Origin: Plasmodium relictum
Lineage: Eukaryota > Apicomplexa > Aconoidasida > Haemosporida > Plasmodiidae
Direction: 5' to 3'
Assembly: GCF_900005765.1 (NCBI RefSeq)
Contig: NC_041687.1
Coordinates: 186,001-250,000, forward strand
DNA: 64,000 nt
How positions within the stretch are numbered: position 1 is the first letter of the stretch; each line of letters starts with the position of its first letter. The position numbers and the translations under genes are program-made. This document shows positions 1-9,755 of the stretch, piece by piece. The notes under the pieces were generated by a model. It was not told where the DNA came from, searched no databases, and saw only the letters and a program-made list of their open reading frames with translations.

Positions 1-462
1 ACATGTTATAGCTAATGTATGGCATAACTGACTTTTTCCTGTACGAAATTCTCCAAATAGCTCAGTAATTCCTCCTGTTTCTATTCCACCTTTTAATAAG
101 GTATCTAACTGTTTTGATCCTGTTGTGAATTTTATTAAATTCTGTCTTGCATCATGATAATCAATTGCATTGCAAAATCCGGAATTACATAACTCTTTAC
201 ATGCCTTTTTTAATTTTTCAGCTTTTTGTTCACTTATTCCTTTTATAGAGCATAACGTACGCATAGGTGCATAAGCTACGCATTCAACCGTTTGTAATCC
301 TTCTTCTTTAAGTAATTCCAAATCTCTTTTTACAAATCCCTTTGCTAATAACTGTTCTATTTTTAATGGCCCAGTATATAAATGTTCTTCTTCAACCTCA
401 TCTGTAGAATTAATAGTTTGAACCTTTTGTGACTTATCTTCTTTTGTATTTGCAGGTTTCAT
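1..462 (-). CDS. RAD51: RAD51 recombinase, N-terminal part (runs off the window)
   Basis: This encodes the first 154 residues of the eukaryotic RecA-family recombinase that forms filaments on single-stranded DNA for homologous recombination in the nucleus. The reading frame stays open from an ATG at 462 to base 1, so the C-terminal half lies outside the window. Visible features are an N-terminal acidic leader, the helix-hairpin-helix region (IEQLLAKGF, then [14 protein letters not shown]), the polymerisation-linker and core start ([20 protein letters not shown]), and the Walker A motif GEFRTGKSQ around residues 137-145. An overlapping upstream ATG is out of frame and hits a stop within about 13 codons, so 462 is the natural start. 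DMC1 is the closest alternative, but the [17 protein letters not shown] stretch and the leader favour RAD51. Confidence 0.95.
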   Translation of the reverse strand, partial: MKPANTKEDKSQKVQTINSTDEVEEEHLYTGPLKIEQLLAKGFVKRDLELLKEEGLQTVECVAYAPMRTLCSIKGISEQKAEKLKKACKELCNSGFCNAIDYHDARQNLIKFTTGSKQLDTLLKGGIETGGITELFGEFRTGKSQLCHTLAITC

Positions 463-1376
463 TATTAGACATAACAAACAAGTATGAAATTAGATTAAAA
501 AAAAAAATAACTTTTATAATTCTTATATTTTCCTACACAAAAAAATAAAGTAAAATAATTTAAAATTGCAAAGCTATAAAATGCATTTATTTATATTTTT
601 TATTTTTATAAAATTAATTTTTTATCGCATTGGTTTTATTCTATATGTGATTCATAAAACTTGTGCCGTAATATATGATATTTAATAAAAATAAGATGTG
701 TATTTTTAATTCATTTAAATATAAAGATAAAAAAATTAAAAAAAAAGAAAATTATATTTATAATAATATAATCAAAAAGATGAAATATTAAAAATGTTAA
801 ATAAAAAAATTAAAAAATATATAAAGAAAAAAAAAAGATATAATAAAAACAAATATATAAAAAACAAAAAAAAAAAAAATTCATTTTTTTCATGCACAGT
901 AATATACAATTCATAAATCTTTTTTTTTTTTTTTAGAAGCGTGTATTCTTTTAATTTCATATTTTTTATTTAATTATTATGACTTGTTCATATAGTTTTA
1001 GTTAAAGATAGAGAAAAAAAATTTTTTTTTAATAATTTTCATCTTACATTAAAAAATAAAAAATAAAAAAGTAAGAATTGCTATCATATTAGTTCTTATA
1101 AGAATAGAACTGGTAAGAAAATATAATAAAAATACATAGAAATGAATATAAAATAACTCTGTTACCGTTATATCAAGACTTAGTGAATTTTTATGCATAT
1201 ATATACATAATTTTTAAAATCTTCGAAGTTCTAATTATTCATATCATGTTGGCTTAACCTTTTAAATATTTTTAAACTATATTTGTAAAAAATATATTTC
1301 TCGTTAAAAATGAAAAAAAAGTTAAATTTTCTGAAATAAAAGTAAATTTTAACAAAGAATACATTTTTTTTATAAC
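463..1376. other. Intergenic: RAD51 upstream region and UXT 3' flank
   Basis: Very A+T-rich, with several A and T tracts. Around 1090-1120 an AGTTCT/AGAACT inverted repeat could form a short hairpin. Short open frames here are low-complexity and look random. No gene is supported. Confidence 0.6.
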
Positions 1377-2406
1377 TCAAGCCAAATTTGAGATAGCTCT
1401 CATCAACTGCAGAAAAAAAAAAGAAAAAAAAGTTTAATTTGTTATATGTATATATACACAATTCAAATATATTAATTAAAATAAAAAATAATATAATTAA
1501 ATAAAATTTTTATATTAATTACAATTTGTATATGTGCCTTGATTTTGGATATTTGCTTGTTCCAATATGCCAATTTACTGTAAAAAAAAAAAAAATACCA
1601 TAAAAAGAATATAATTATAAATTAAAAAAAAACATTGATTCCCTTTAAGAAATACTTAATATATATTTTATAAATTTTGTATGCTCCATTATATATACAT
1701 TAACATTTTTTTTTTTTACTCTTCATAAAGATTTATTTTTTTTTTTAGGAATACTATGGCATCTTCAAGAGTCATTTCTAAATAAAATTCATATCCTATA
1801 TGTATGAAAATTTTATTTTTATTTAAACTATTAAAAATAAAAAAAAAAATAATAATATATAAATAAATAAATAACAATTTAAATTTGTCTTTTTTTAGAT
1901 TTGTTACATGTCAGCATATACATAACTATCACATCCTAACAATGTTAATGTTTCTATTTCTTTTTGATTTTTCGTATTAATAAATGTATTAAGATTTTCT
2001 ATTAGAATTTCCCTGAAAAAATTACAAATTTTAATATTACGAAATATTATATTTTTAAATTACCAGTGTTCATAAAAATATAATATTTTTTATTTAACAT
2101 TAATATATGAACATTAAAATACATTAGTCTAATTTTTATATAAAAAACAAAAATATTTTTAACTATGATTTTTTAAAATATAAATAAAAAAAAAATGTTA
2201 CGAATTATTCCATATGTTAATTATTTATAATTTTATACATACATATCAAAAATATCCTGTAATAGTTCATCCCTTTTTTTTTGTCGTTCTTTAAGTTGTT
2301 GATGTAATACATCATCAATAAAGCGTTCGCTTTTCAAAATTAAATTTTTAAATCCTTCATTTTCTTCATTTATGGCAGCATTTCCTAATACTTCATACAG
2401 ACTCAT
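1377..2406 (-). CDS. UXT: UXT-like prefoldin-family protein (five exons)
   Basis: A small alpha-prefoldin-like chaperone subunit, 153 residues once spliced; human UXT has 157. Exons on the minus strand are 2243-2406, 1908-2012, 1720-1827, 1523-1577 and 1377-1406. All four introns are GT...AG with pyrimidine-rich acceptors, and phases add up to 462 nt. Spliced landmarks match UXT in order: SERFIDDVLHQQLKERQKKRD (first helix), LGCDSYVYAD, then IGYEFYLEMTLEDAIVFLKKK (compare GYGFFLELTLAEALKF in UXT), and KIKAHIQILMRAISNLA at the C terminus (compare NIKAHIHMLLEGL). UXT acts in the R2TP/prefoldin-like assembly complex and transcription in animals; the role in parasites is inferred. The last exon is only 30 nt. 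No single exon exceeds 55 codons, which makes the gene easy to miss. Confidence 0.85.
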
Positions 2407-3083
2407 TTTTTTTGCATTTTACAATTTCAGCATAAAAAAGTTTAAAAAAAAGAAATATATATTATGAATTATAGTATTTTCAAAAATTTTTAAAATTATA
2501 ATATTAAAATAATTATTATCATTGATATTCTTTTTTAGCTTCCTATTTTTTCCCTTTTTCTTTTTATGTTAATGAAATTCATTTCAAATTTCATAAAAAC
2601 ATCATTTTAAATCAGTAAAATACTCAAATTTAAATTATTCTCAAAAGTTGTAAAAATAATTAAAATTATTAATTTTATAAAAATATTAATAAATTTTAAT
2701 TAATATAAAAAATGACATTTTATAAATGAATTTTTCACAACATATGACCAAATTTGGTTAATTTTTAAAGCCTCTTAAAAAAAAAAAAAAAAAAAAATGA
2801 TAATAATAATAAAATAAAATGTAATAAAATTAAAAAAAAAAAAAAGAAATTAGAAAAATGAAAAATAATAATAGATAGAATAACATATAAGAAATAAGAA
2901 TTATAGAATACTAAATCATAAATAGTATATTAAAATATAAAAAAAACCATAATATTTAAAAAAATAAATAAAAATAATACTTAAAAATTTAGGAAAAACC
3001 AAAAAACAAAAAAGTGAAATATGACAATTTGAAAAAATATGATAACAAATAAATAAAACTATTTAACTATAACATTTCTAATG

Positions 3084-3118
<35 letters not shown>

Positions 3119-3193
3119 TATGATAATAAAATGCTTCAATATCTTAATTTATGTCTGTTTTTATATATTTATGTGTTTTATGATCATGTATAG
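2407..3193. other. Intergenic between the coiled-coil gene and UXT
   Basis: UXT promoter side and 3' flank of the coiled-coil gene. It contains A tracts, a CCAAATTTGG palindrome near 2749, and an (AT)n run at about 3088-3116. No coding potential is seen. Confidence 0.6.
3088..3116. repeat. (AT)n microsatellite
   Basis: Uninterrupted alternating A/T run of about 14 units, just downstream of the coiled-coil gene's stop codon. Confidence 0.9.
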
Positions 3194-6178
3194 TTAATTA
3201 ATTAACCATTCTAATATTACAGAAATGCATTTAATATAATTTTCGTTTTCTGTTTTAAAACTTTCTAATTTTTTCCTAATTATTAGAAGTTTTCTTTTAT
3301 ATGTTGAACAACTTTCTCTTATTTGAGAATAAGGAACTTTCAAATTTTCAAGTGAATTCAGATTTTTTACAGCTTTCTGAAATTTTAATAATTCTTGAAA
3401 ACGATGTTTTTTCTCAAAATTTTGAATTTTTAGAATTCCATCAAATATAGAATATTCTTCATTTAGATTTTTCAAGTTTAATTGTTGTCGTTCTTCTTCT
3501 TTTAATAAATTATTATATATTTCTGTTATCTCCATTAAATGATTATTTAGTTGCTCCTTTTTATTTCTTGTTACTTTAAAATTTTTTTTTATTAAAGAAA
3601 TTTCATGATGCATTTTAAAGGAGATATTAACACCACTTTCATAATTTTTTTGAAAAATTTCCTTCTTACTATCTAAATCATTTCTTTTATTTAAAGCTAA
3701 TTTGATGCTAGCTAAAATAGTATTTTGTTGTTTTTTCATATTTTCTATAATTGCATTTTTCTGTTGTATTTGCTTTCTTAGTTGTATAATATCCTTGTTG
3801 TCTACATATTCTTTAATTATTCCCTGCAACTTTTTTTCTTCTATAATTTTACTTTCAAGAATAAGAATTTTATTTTCATAATCTAATAGGTCTTGTTGGC
3901 ATTGCATTTTTTCTTTTTTCAATTCACCTATTTCAATTTTTAAGTTTTCCTTCTTTTTTTTGTCTCCTTCAGCCTTTACATTTAAATTTTCATTCCATTT
4001 TAAAATTTCATCTTCCATTTTTTTAATTTTATCTAAGGTTTCACTATTCTTATATGCAAATTTTTCTAATTGTAATCGGATAAAAATTATATTATTATTT
4101 AATTTTTTTATTATATTATGTATATTTTTTAAATTTTCTTGCAACTCACATTTTTTTTGATCAAAAATTACACATAAATCTTTGCTTTTTATTATTTCAT
4201 CATTTATTTTAACATTTTCATTTTGTATTTTTACCATTTCCGATTGTTTCAGAAACCACTGTTTTTCTAGAAATCTACTTTCTTTTAAAATATGTGAAAT
4301 TTGTTTATTTAATTTTTGTATTTTTATTTCTAAAGTCACAGGCTGTCCAAAGTCATCACTTTTTTTGTTTTTTTTATCAAATTCTTCGTTTAATCTATCT
4401 ACTTCTACTTGTTTTTTTTCTATCAAATAATGATTTTTTTTTATTGTGTTGTCGTAATTTAATAAAATATTATTTTTTTCATTAAATTCATCTTCTAATT
4501 TGCTCATTTTTTTCTGCATATTTTCTATTTTAGTGCTTTCTAAAATTTGCTGAATTTTTATTCTAATAATTGCATTTTTGTAATTTTCTATTTCATTTTC
4601 CTTTTTATTTATATTTTCTTTAATAGAAGAAACTTCATTTTTTATCTTAGAAGCAAAATGGCTTACTTTAATTTCTTCAGTGTAAATATTTATAATTTTA
4701 TCAATATTTTTACTAATATCACTTTTTATTATCTTTATTGAGTTCTCTTTATCCATTATTTCCTTATTTATATTTTTTATTTCGTCACATATAACCCCAC
4801 AGCTTTTTTTTTCCTTATTTAATTCTATTTTTAACTTTTCATTATAACTTGAAATTTCACTTATATTTTTTTCTACAGCTTCTTTTTGTGTCTTTAATTT
4901 TTTTAAATCATTCTTTAATATATTATATTCCATATTAATTTTTTCTTTTTTTTCTTTTTCTGTTATATACTCTTGTTGTAATTTTTCATTATTTTTTTCT
5001 AAATCGTTAATATTTGATTTCAATTCATTTAATTTATTATTAATTTCATCAATGGCTTCGTCTCTTTTTTTCATTTGATTAATAGAATCATTTAATTTTT
5101 TAACAATATTCTTTTTTTCATTTTTTAAAAGTAATAATTCATGCTTTCCATCACTTATTAATTTTTCTAAATGATTACTTTCTGTTTCCTCATTTTTGCA
5201 TAGATCTTTTTTTATATCGATGTTGTTTTTTATTTCATTAATTTGATGATTCAATTTGCTAATAATATTTTCCTTTTTGTCAATTTTGTATTCTTTTAAT
5301 TTCATTTTCTTGTTTGATGAAAGCATATTTTCACTAATTTTAGAATTATCATTAATAAATTCATGATATTTTTTTAGGTTATTTTGTTCTAAAAGACTAT
5401 TATTATATTTATTATATATTTCTGCATAATAATTTAATTCTTTTTTTAAATTCATTAATTCATCATTGTAACTTTTTTTTAATTCTGCATTTTCATTTAG
5501 ATACATATTTTTCTTGCAGTATAAGTTTTGTAATGAATGTATTACTTCTTGTTCCTTTTTTTCTAAATTTTCAATTTCCCTATTTATTCTATATAGCTCT
5601 AATCCCCCTCTTTTTACAAGCTCTTCTAATTTAGATTTTTCATTTTTTTTATTTCTCAATTTTTCATCTAAAATTATATTTTTTTTCTTTAGTTGATCAT
5701 ATAAAATATCTTTTAGTTTTTCAAGTTTATCCACTGCTGTTTCATTTTTTATATTTTTTAAATTATAAATTTTGTTATTATTTTTTTTTGTATCTTCTCT
5801 TTTATTATTTTTTACATTTTTAGTAGAAACATTTATATAACTTGTACTTTTATAATCATTTTCTTTATAATTGATAAAATTATCATGTTTCTCTTCTACT
5901 TTAATGTATTCATTAGTAGTTTCATTATTAAAGATAGAATCACTTGTTATTTCATAATTCATATTTTCTACTTCTATTTTTCTTTCACTGAAAGTCGTAC
6001 CTCTTTCTAGTTTGCACTCATTTAGATTATTTAGCTTTTCCTCAGGTTTATATATTTCATTTAAGTTATATGAAACTAATGTGTCACTTAATTTATCATC
6101 TTTATTAATATATTCTATTTCTTTTTTTTTTTTTTTTAATTTTTTTTCATTTTTAGGTATAGACTTTTTATTATTCAT
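3194..6178 (-). CDS. Long coiled-coil protein, CCDC39/FAP59-like (axonemal ruler candidate)
   Basis: Single-exon frame of 994 residues, almost entirely predicted coiled coil after a disordered lysine/asparagine-rich N terminus (about residues 1-145). In animals and algae CCDC39/FAP59 pairs with CCDC40/FAP172 to form the 96-nm ruler that sets the spacing of dynein arms and radial spokes along axonemal doublets. Two stretches resemble CCDC39 as I remember it. Around residues 360-385, NEKKNIVKKL leads into INQMKKRDEAID (human NERQELIKQW...IEQMQKRDGDID). Around 545-565, KIENMQKKMSKLEDE resembles HIQQVERRMSRLKGE. The length is close to that of CCDC39 (about 940). Generic SMC or myosin-like coiled coil is the alternative, since heptad composition can mimic homology. 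If correct, expression should be limited to male gametocytes, the only flagellated stage. The start is an ATG at 6178. Confidence 0.6.
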   Translation of the reverse strand: MNNKKSIPKNEKKLKKKKKEIEYINKDDKLSDTLVSYNLNEIYKPEEKLNNLNECKLERGTTFSERKIEVENMNYEITSDSIFNNETTNEYIKVEEKHDNFINYKENDYKSTSYINVSTKNVKNNKREDTKKNNNKIYNLKNIKNETAVDKLEKLKDILYDQLKKKNIILDEKLRNKKNEKSKLEELVKRGGLELYRINREIENLEKKEQEVIHSLQNLYCKKNMYLNENAELKKSYNDELMNLKKELNYYAEIYNKYNNSLLEQNNLKKYHEFINDNSKISENMLSSNKKMKLKEYKIDKKENIISKLNHQINEIKNNIDIKKDLCKNEETESNHLEKLISDGKHELLLLKNEKKNIVKKLNDSINQMKKRDEAIDEINNKLNELKSNINDLEKNNEKLQQEYITEKEKKEKINMEYNILKNDLKKLKTQKEAVEKNISEISSYNEKLKIELNKEKKSCGVICDEIKNINKEIMDKENSIKIIKSDISKNIDKIINIYTEEIKVSHFASKIKNEVSSIKENINKKENEIENYKNAIIRIKIQQILESTKIENMQKKMSKLEDEFNEKNNILLNYDNTIKKNHYLIEKKQVEVDRLNEEFDKKNKKSDDFGQPVTLEIKIQKLNKQISHILKESRFLEKQWFLKQSEMVKIQNENVKINDEIIKSKDLCVIFDQKKCELQENLKNIHNIIKKLNNNIIFIRLQLEKFAYKNSETLDKIKKMEDEILKWNENLNVKAEGDKKKKENLKIEIGELKKEKMQCQQDLLDYENKILILESKIIEEKKLQGIIKEYVDNKDIIQLRKQIQQKNAIIENMKKQQNTILASIKLALNKRNDLDSKKEIFQKNYESGVNISFKMHHEISLIKKNFKVTRNKKEQLNNHLMEITEIYNNLLKEEERQQLNLKNLNEEYSIFDGILKIQNFEKKHRFQELLKFQKAVKNLNSLENLKVPYSQIRESCSTYKRKLLIIRKKLESFKTENENYIKCISVILEWLIN

Positions 6179-7676
6179 ATTTGCCTTTTTTTCAATTGTC
6201 TATTAAAATAATAATATAAAAATAGATTATAGCAATATATGAAAAAAAAATATAAAGGAAATTTATAATTCATCATAAGAAAAATATTATTTATTTATTT
6301 TTTTTTTTTAATTAAAAAAATTAAAAAAAGTAATTTATATTTATAATATTAATTTAATTTCTTATAATATATTTTAAGTTAGATTTTATAATTTAGACAA
6401 AGAAAAAAAAAAAAAAATGAAAAATATTTATAGTAGAATAATTTAAAAAAATTTTTAGGTCCGAATAAAAAGGCAATTAAGGGGGAAAAAAAAAAAAGAA
6501 AAAAAAAATTGTCCTATTTTAAAATGTTATATATTAATTTTTAATAAAATTATTTTATTTTACCTATATATAAAGTTTTTTTTATAATGCTCTTTTTTCT
6601 ATCTTATTTTTTACATGTAAATATAAATAGAAATATCATCTTTTTCTATTTTTATAATAACGTATCAATATATATATATACATTTTAAGAGAATACTATT
6701 AATTTTCAATGAATTTTTTAGTAAAAGAAAAAAAAAAAAGAAAAAAATTAAAAATATTTACTGTTAGATGCAAAGAATCATTCAAAAAAATTAATTTTTT
6801 TTCTTATAATTCAACTTTTTTGAATACTTGTTCTCTTCATATAAAGAATGTTTAGTTATTAAATAGCAATGAAATTAAAAGTATAAATATAAATAAGTTA
6901 ATTTTGAATTTAATATAAATTAGAAAGCATTTTATAATAAAATAATTTTCCGTGACAAAGTTAATAAGAAGAATCAAAATTTCAAAGTTTGAAATATTCT
7001 GCATTTGGAACTAGAATTTTCAGGAAATTACACTTTAAAATAGAAATTTCATGATAAAAAACTTTTGAAAAATAAAAATGAAATAATAAAAAATTATATA
7101 TTTCAATTGATTATGAATTTTTTTTTTTTTTTCAATATTCTAAATTAAGAAAAAAATAATTACAACTAAAAATAAATTTACTTGAAAAACATGTATATAA
7201 TATATATACATATAAGCAGCCATAAATGAATTTTTTTTTTAAATGCAATCTTGTTTTTATAATTTAAAAAAAAAAAAATTTTAAATATCTATCATTTTTT
7301 TATATTCATATTTTGTTTTTAATAATATTAATATTTGTTTTTTTTCATTTAATTTTAACAAATTTAAATGTATACAATTTTTCATCAATTTTTTTTATTT
7401 TAGTAATTTTATTATATTTTAAAAAATTAATATTTAAAAGATTTATTATAATAATTTTGTTTCACATTAATTTTGTCGTTATTTTTATTCTTTTGGATTC
7501 ATATATTACTTTTTAAACAATTTTATATTTTAATTTTTTTTAATGATAATTAAATATTAAAATTTTGTTTTCTCTTTTTTTTTTTTTTTTGATTGTTTTT
7601 CTTTTAATTTTGAAACATATGTATGTTTGCTTAATTTTTATAATATATATATATAAGATACTGATTATCCTTGAAA
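6179..7676. promoter_or_regulatory. Divergent intergenic region (coiled-coil gene / pescadillo)
   Basis: Shared 5' region of a minus-strand and a plus-strand gene, so it should hold both promoters. It has many A/T tracts. A relatively less A+T-rich patch at about 6940-7070 carries no frame. The small plus-strand open frame at 7313-7516 is Phe/Ile/Leu-only low complexity and looks random. Confidence 0.5.
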
Positions 7677-9578
7677 ATGCATATTCATAAATTAAGAAAA
7701 AAAATAAAAAAAAAAAAAGAAGGAAATTATTTAACGAAAAAAAATATAATAAGAAAATTATACCTAAATGAAGATGAATTTAGAAAATTATGTATATTCA
7801 AAGGTATTTACCCAAAAGATTATAAAGAGATCCCATTAAAATATAGAAAAAAGTTTTATAAACACAAAATATTTTATACAAGAAATGATTATTTAAAATT
7901 ATCCCATGAAAAAATTATTCAAGATTTTCGAAAAATTAAAATATTTTTAAGAAAATATAAAAAATTCAAAATAGTAATGGAAGATGAAGCAAGAAGTAAA
8001 AACATTGTAAGTAATTTTCCAAAATATAAGTTAGATCATATCATAAAAGAAAGATTTCCTGTACTATCTTATGCAGTAGAACAACTAGATGATTCCTTAA
8101 GCGCTGTTATAGCTTATTCTTTATTACCTTCAAATGAAAAATTAGGAATAAAAAATAATTTAGTTAAATTGTGTGAAGACTTAAAAAATCACTTTCATTA
8201 TTATATATATAAAACAAAAAAAATAAAAAAAGCATTTATAAGCGTTAAAGGATATTATTTGCAAGCTGAAATATTGCAGAAAAAAGTTACTTGGATAGTT
8301 CCCCATATTTATACACCTTATTTATCTAAATCAATAGACTTTCGTTTAATAACAACTTTTATTGAATACTATGTTTCCTTATTAAAATTCGTTTTATACA
8401 AATTGTATAAATTAGATAATTTACAATATCCACCAGAAGAAAACGAGACTTTAAAAAACGAAAAATTTAAGCATTTAGCTTATGATCCTTATTTTATATC
8501 TATATACGAAGCAAAGAAGAATGATTTAGAAAAGAAAAAAGAAAAAAAAGATAACAAATGTAGTAGAGAAAAACAAAGAAAAATTAAAAAAAAAGGTATA
8601 TGTGATAAAGAAAAAGAAAATGACAATGCTTTAGTTGTAAATAAAAAGAATAAAGTAAACAGTAAAAAAAATGATGATCACAAAGATAATGATAAAATTG
8701 TACCAAAGAGCTTACAGAATGATAAGAAAGCTCAGAGTGAGAAAGAAAATAAGAATGAGAATAATGAAATTTTAAAAAATAACGAAGAAAATGAAAATAA
8801 AAATACACCTGTAAAGCATAACATAAATGATGAAGATAATATAAATGAACTTTTTAAAAATTACATTTTTTATATTCACAATGATATGCCATTTTATATA
8901 TTATCAATTATTATTTTATCATGTGGAGGACAAATATGCTGGAAAAATTTATATTCACCATTTAAGTATGAAAGTAAAAAAATTACTCATGAAATTGTAG
9001 AAGCTCACGAATCTATTATATTAAATGAATTTAAATACAAAAGAAACATTATACAACCACAGTATGTTTTTGATTGTTTAAATAGAAGGAAAATTTTACC
9101 ATGTAGTGATTATTCCATAGATAAAAACCTACCTGTACATTTATCTCCTTTTATTGAAGATGATAATTATAAAAATTTTGTAAAAAAAGAAGAGTATACA
9201 ATAAATAAGATGCTGATTAAAAATGAGGGTAATGAAGAAAAAAAAGATTCAAATGAAAATGATGATGATGAAATATTAAACTCGGAAGATGAATTGAATG
9301 ATGCAATTCTTGAAAATCATAGAAATGTTGCTTTAAATAATCAAATTGAATTAGAAAATGAAGATAAAGATACAGATGCTATCAAAAAAAAAAAAGACCT
9401 AAACATTTATAATATTAAAAATTTAAAAAAACAGGAAGAATTACAGAGAAACAAAATTGCTTTAAGTAAAAAAAAAAGAAAGCTATATTCAAGAATTGAA
9501 AGAGCAGAAAAAAAACAAAATTCAAAAGTAGAGAAATTTTTAAAGAAAGCAAAAAATAAAAAAGGAAAAAATAAATAG
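7677..9578 (+). CDS. PES1: Pescadillo homologue (PES1/Nop7), ribosome biogenesis
   Basis: A nucleolar protein of the PES1-BOP1-WDR12 (Nop7-Erb1-Ytm1) complex needed for 60S subunit maturation. The 633-residue product has the Pescadillo N-terminal domain from the start, including NYLTKKNIIRKLYLNEDEF followed by RKLCIFKGIYPKDYKE, very close to the family signature. A charged Lys/Glu/Asn insert occupies about residues 285-385. A BRCT domain follows at about 389-484 (IFYIHNDMPFYILSIIILSCGG ... a conserved W in QICWKN ... PQYVFDCLN), then an acidic stretch and a lysine-rich coiled C terminus. The ATG at 7677 is taken as the start: the frame extends six bases upstream to a TTG, but ATG is expected in a eukaryote. 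The length is typical for the family plus Plasmodium-specific inserts. Confidence 0.95.
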   Translation: MHIHKLRKKIKKKKEGNYLTKKNIIRKLYLNEDEFRKLCIFKGIYPKDYKEIPLKYRKKFYKHKIFYTRNDYLKLSHEKIIQDFRKIKIFLRKYKKFKIVMEDEARSKNIVSNFPKYKLDHIIKERFPVLSYAVEQLDDSLSAVIAYSLLPSNEKLGIKNNLVKLCEDLKNHFHYYIYKTKKIKKAFISVKGYYLQAEILQKKVTWIVPHIYTPYLSKSIDFRLITTFIEYYVSLLKFVLYKLYKLDNLQYPPEENETLKNEKFKHLAYDPYFISIYEAKKNDLEKKKEKKDNKCSREKQRKIKKKGICDKEKENDNALVVNKKNKVNSKKNDDHKDNDKIVPKSLQNDKKAQSEKENKNENNEILKNNEENENKNTPVKHNINDEDNINELFKNYIFYIHNDMPFYILSIIILSCGGQICWKNLYSPFKYESKKITHEIVEAHESIILNEFKYKRNIIQPQYVFDCLNRRKILPCSDYSIDKNLPVHLSPFIEDDNYKNFVKKEEYTINKMLIKNEGNEEKKDSNENDDDEILNSEDELNDAILENHRNVALNNQIELENEDKDTDAIKKKKDLNIYNIKNLKKQEELQRNKIALSKKKRKLYSRIERAEKKQNSKVEKFLKKAKNKKGKNK

Positions 9579-9691
9579 TTTGTTTAATCTTATTTGAAGA
9601 AATTATTTTTTTATAAATTTATATTCTCAAAATACTTGATTATTTTTTGTATCTTTCATTTATTTATACATCAATTTTTTTTCCATTTTAT

Positions 9692-9755
<64 letters not shown>

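Noticed and set aside
7313-7516. 67-residue hydrophobic plus-strand frame upstream of pescadillo
   Set aside because: Composed almost only of Phe, Ile, Leu, Val from T-rich DNA; lies in a divergent promoter region.
7671-7676. Upstream TTG start for pescadillo (likewise TTG starts before the AP2 exons and the Asn-rich gene)
   Set aside because: Eukaryotic initiation at ATG is expected; an ATG lies a few codons downstream, or the frame begins at a splice acceptor.
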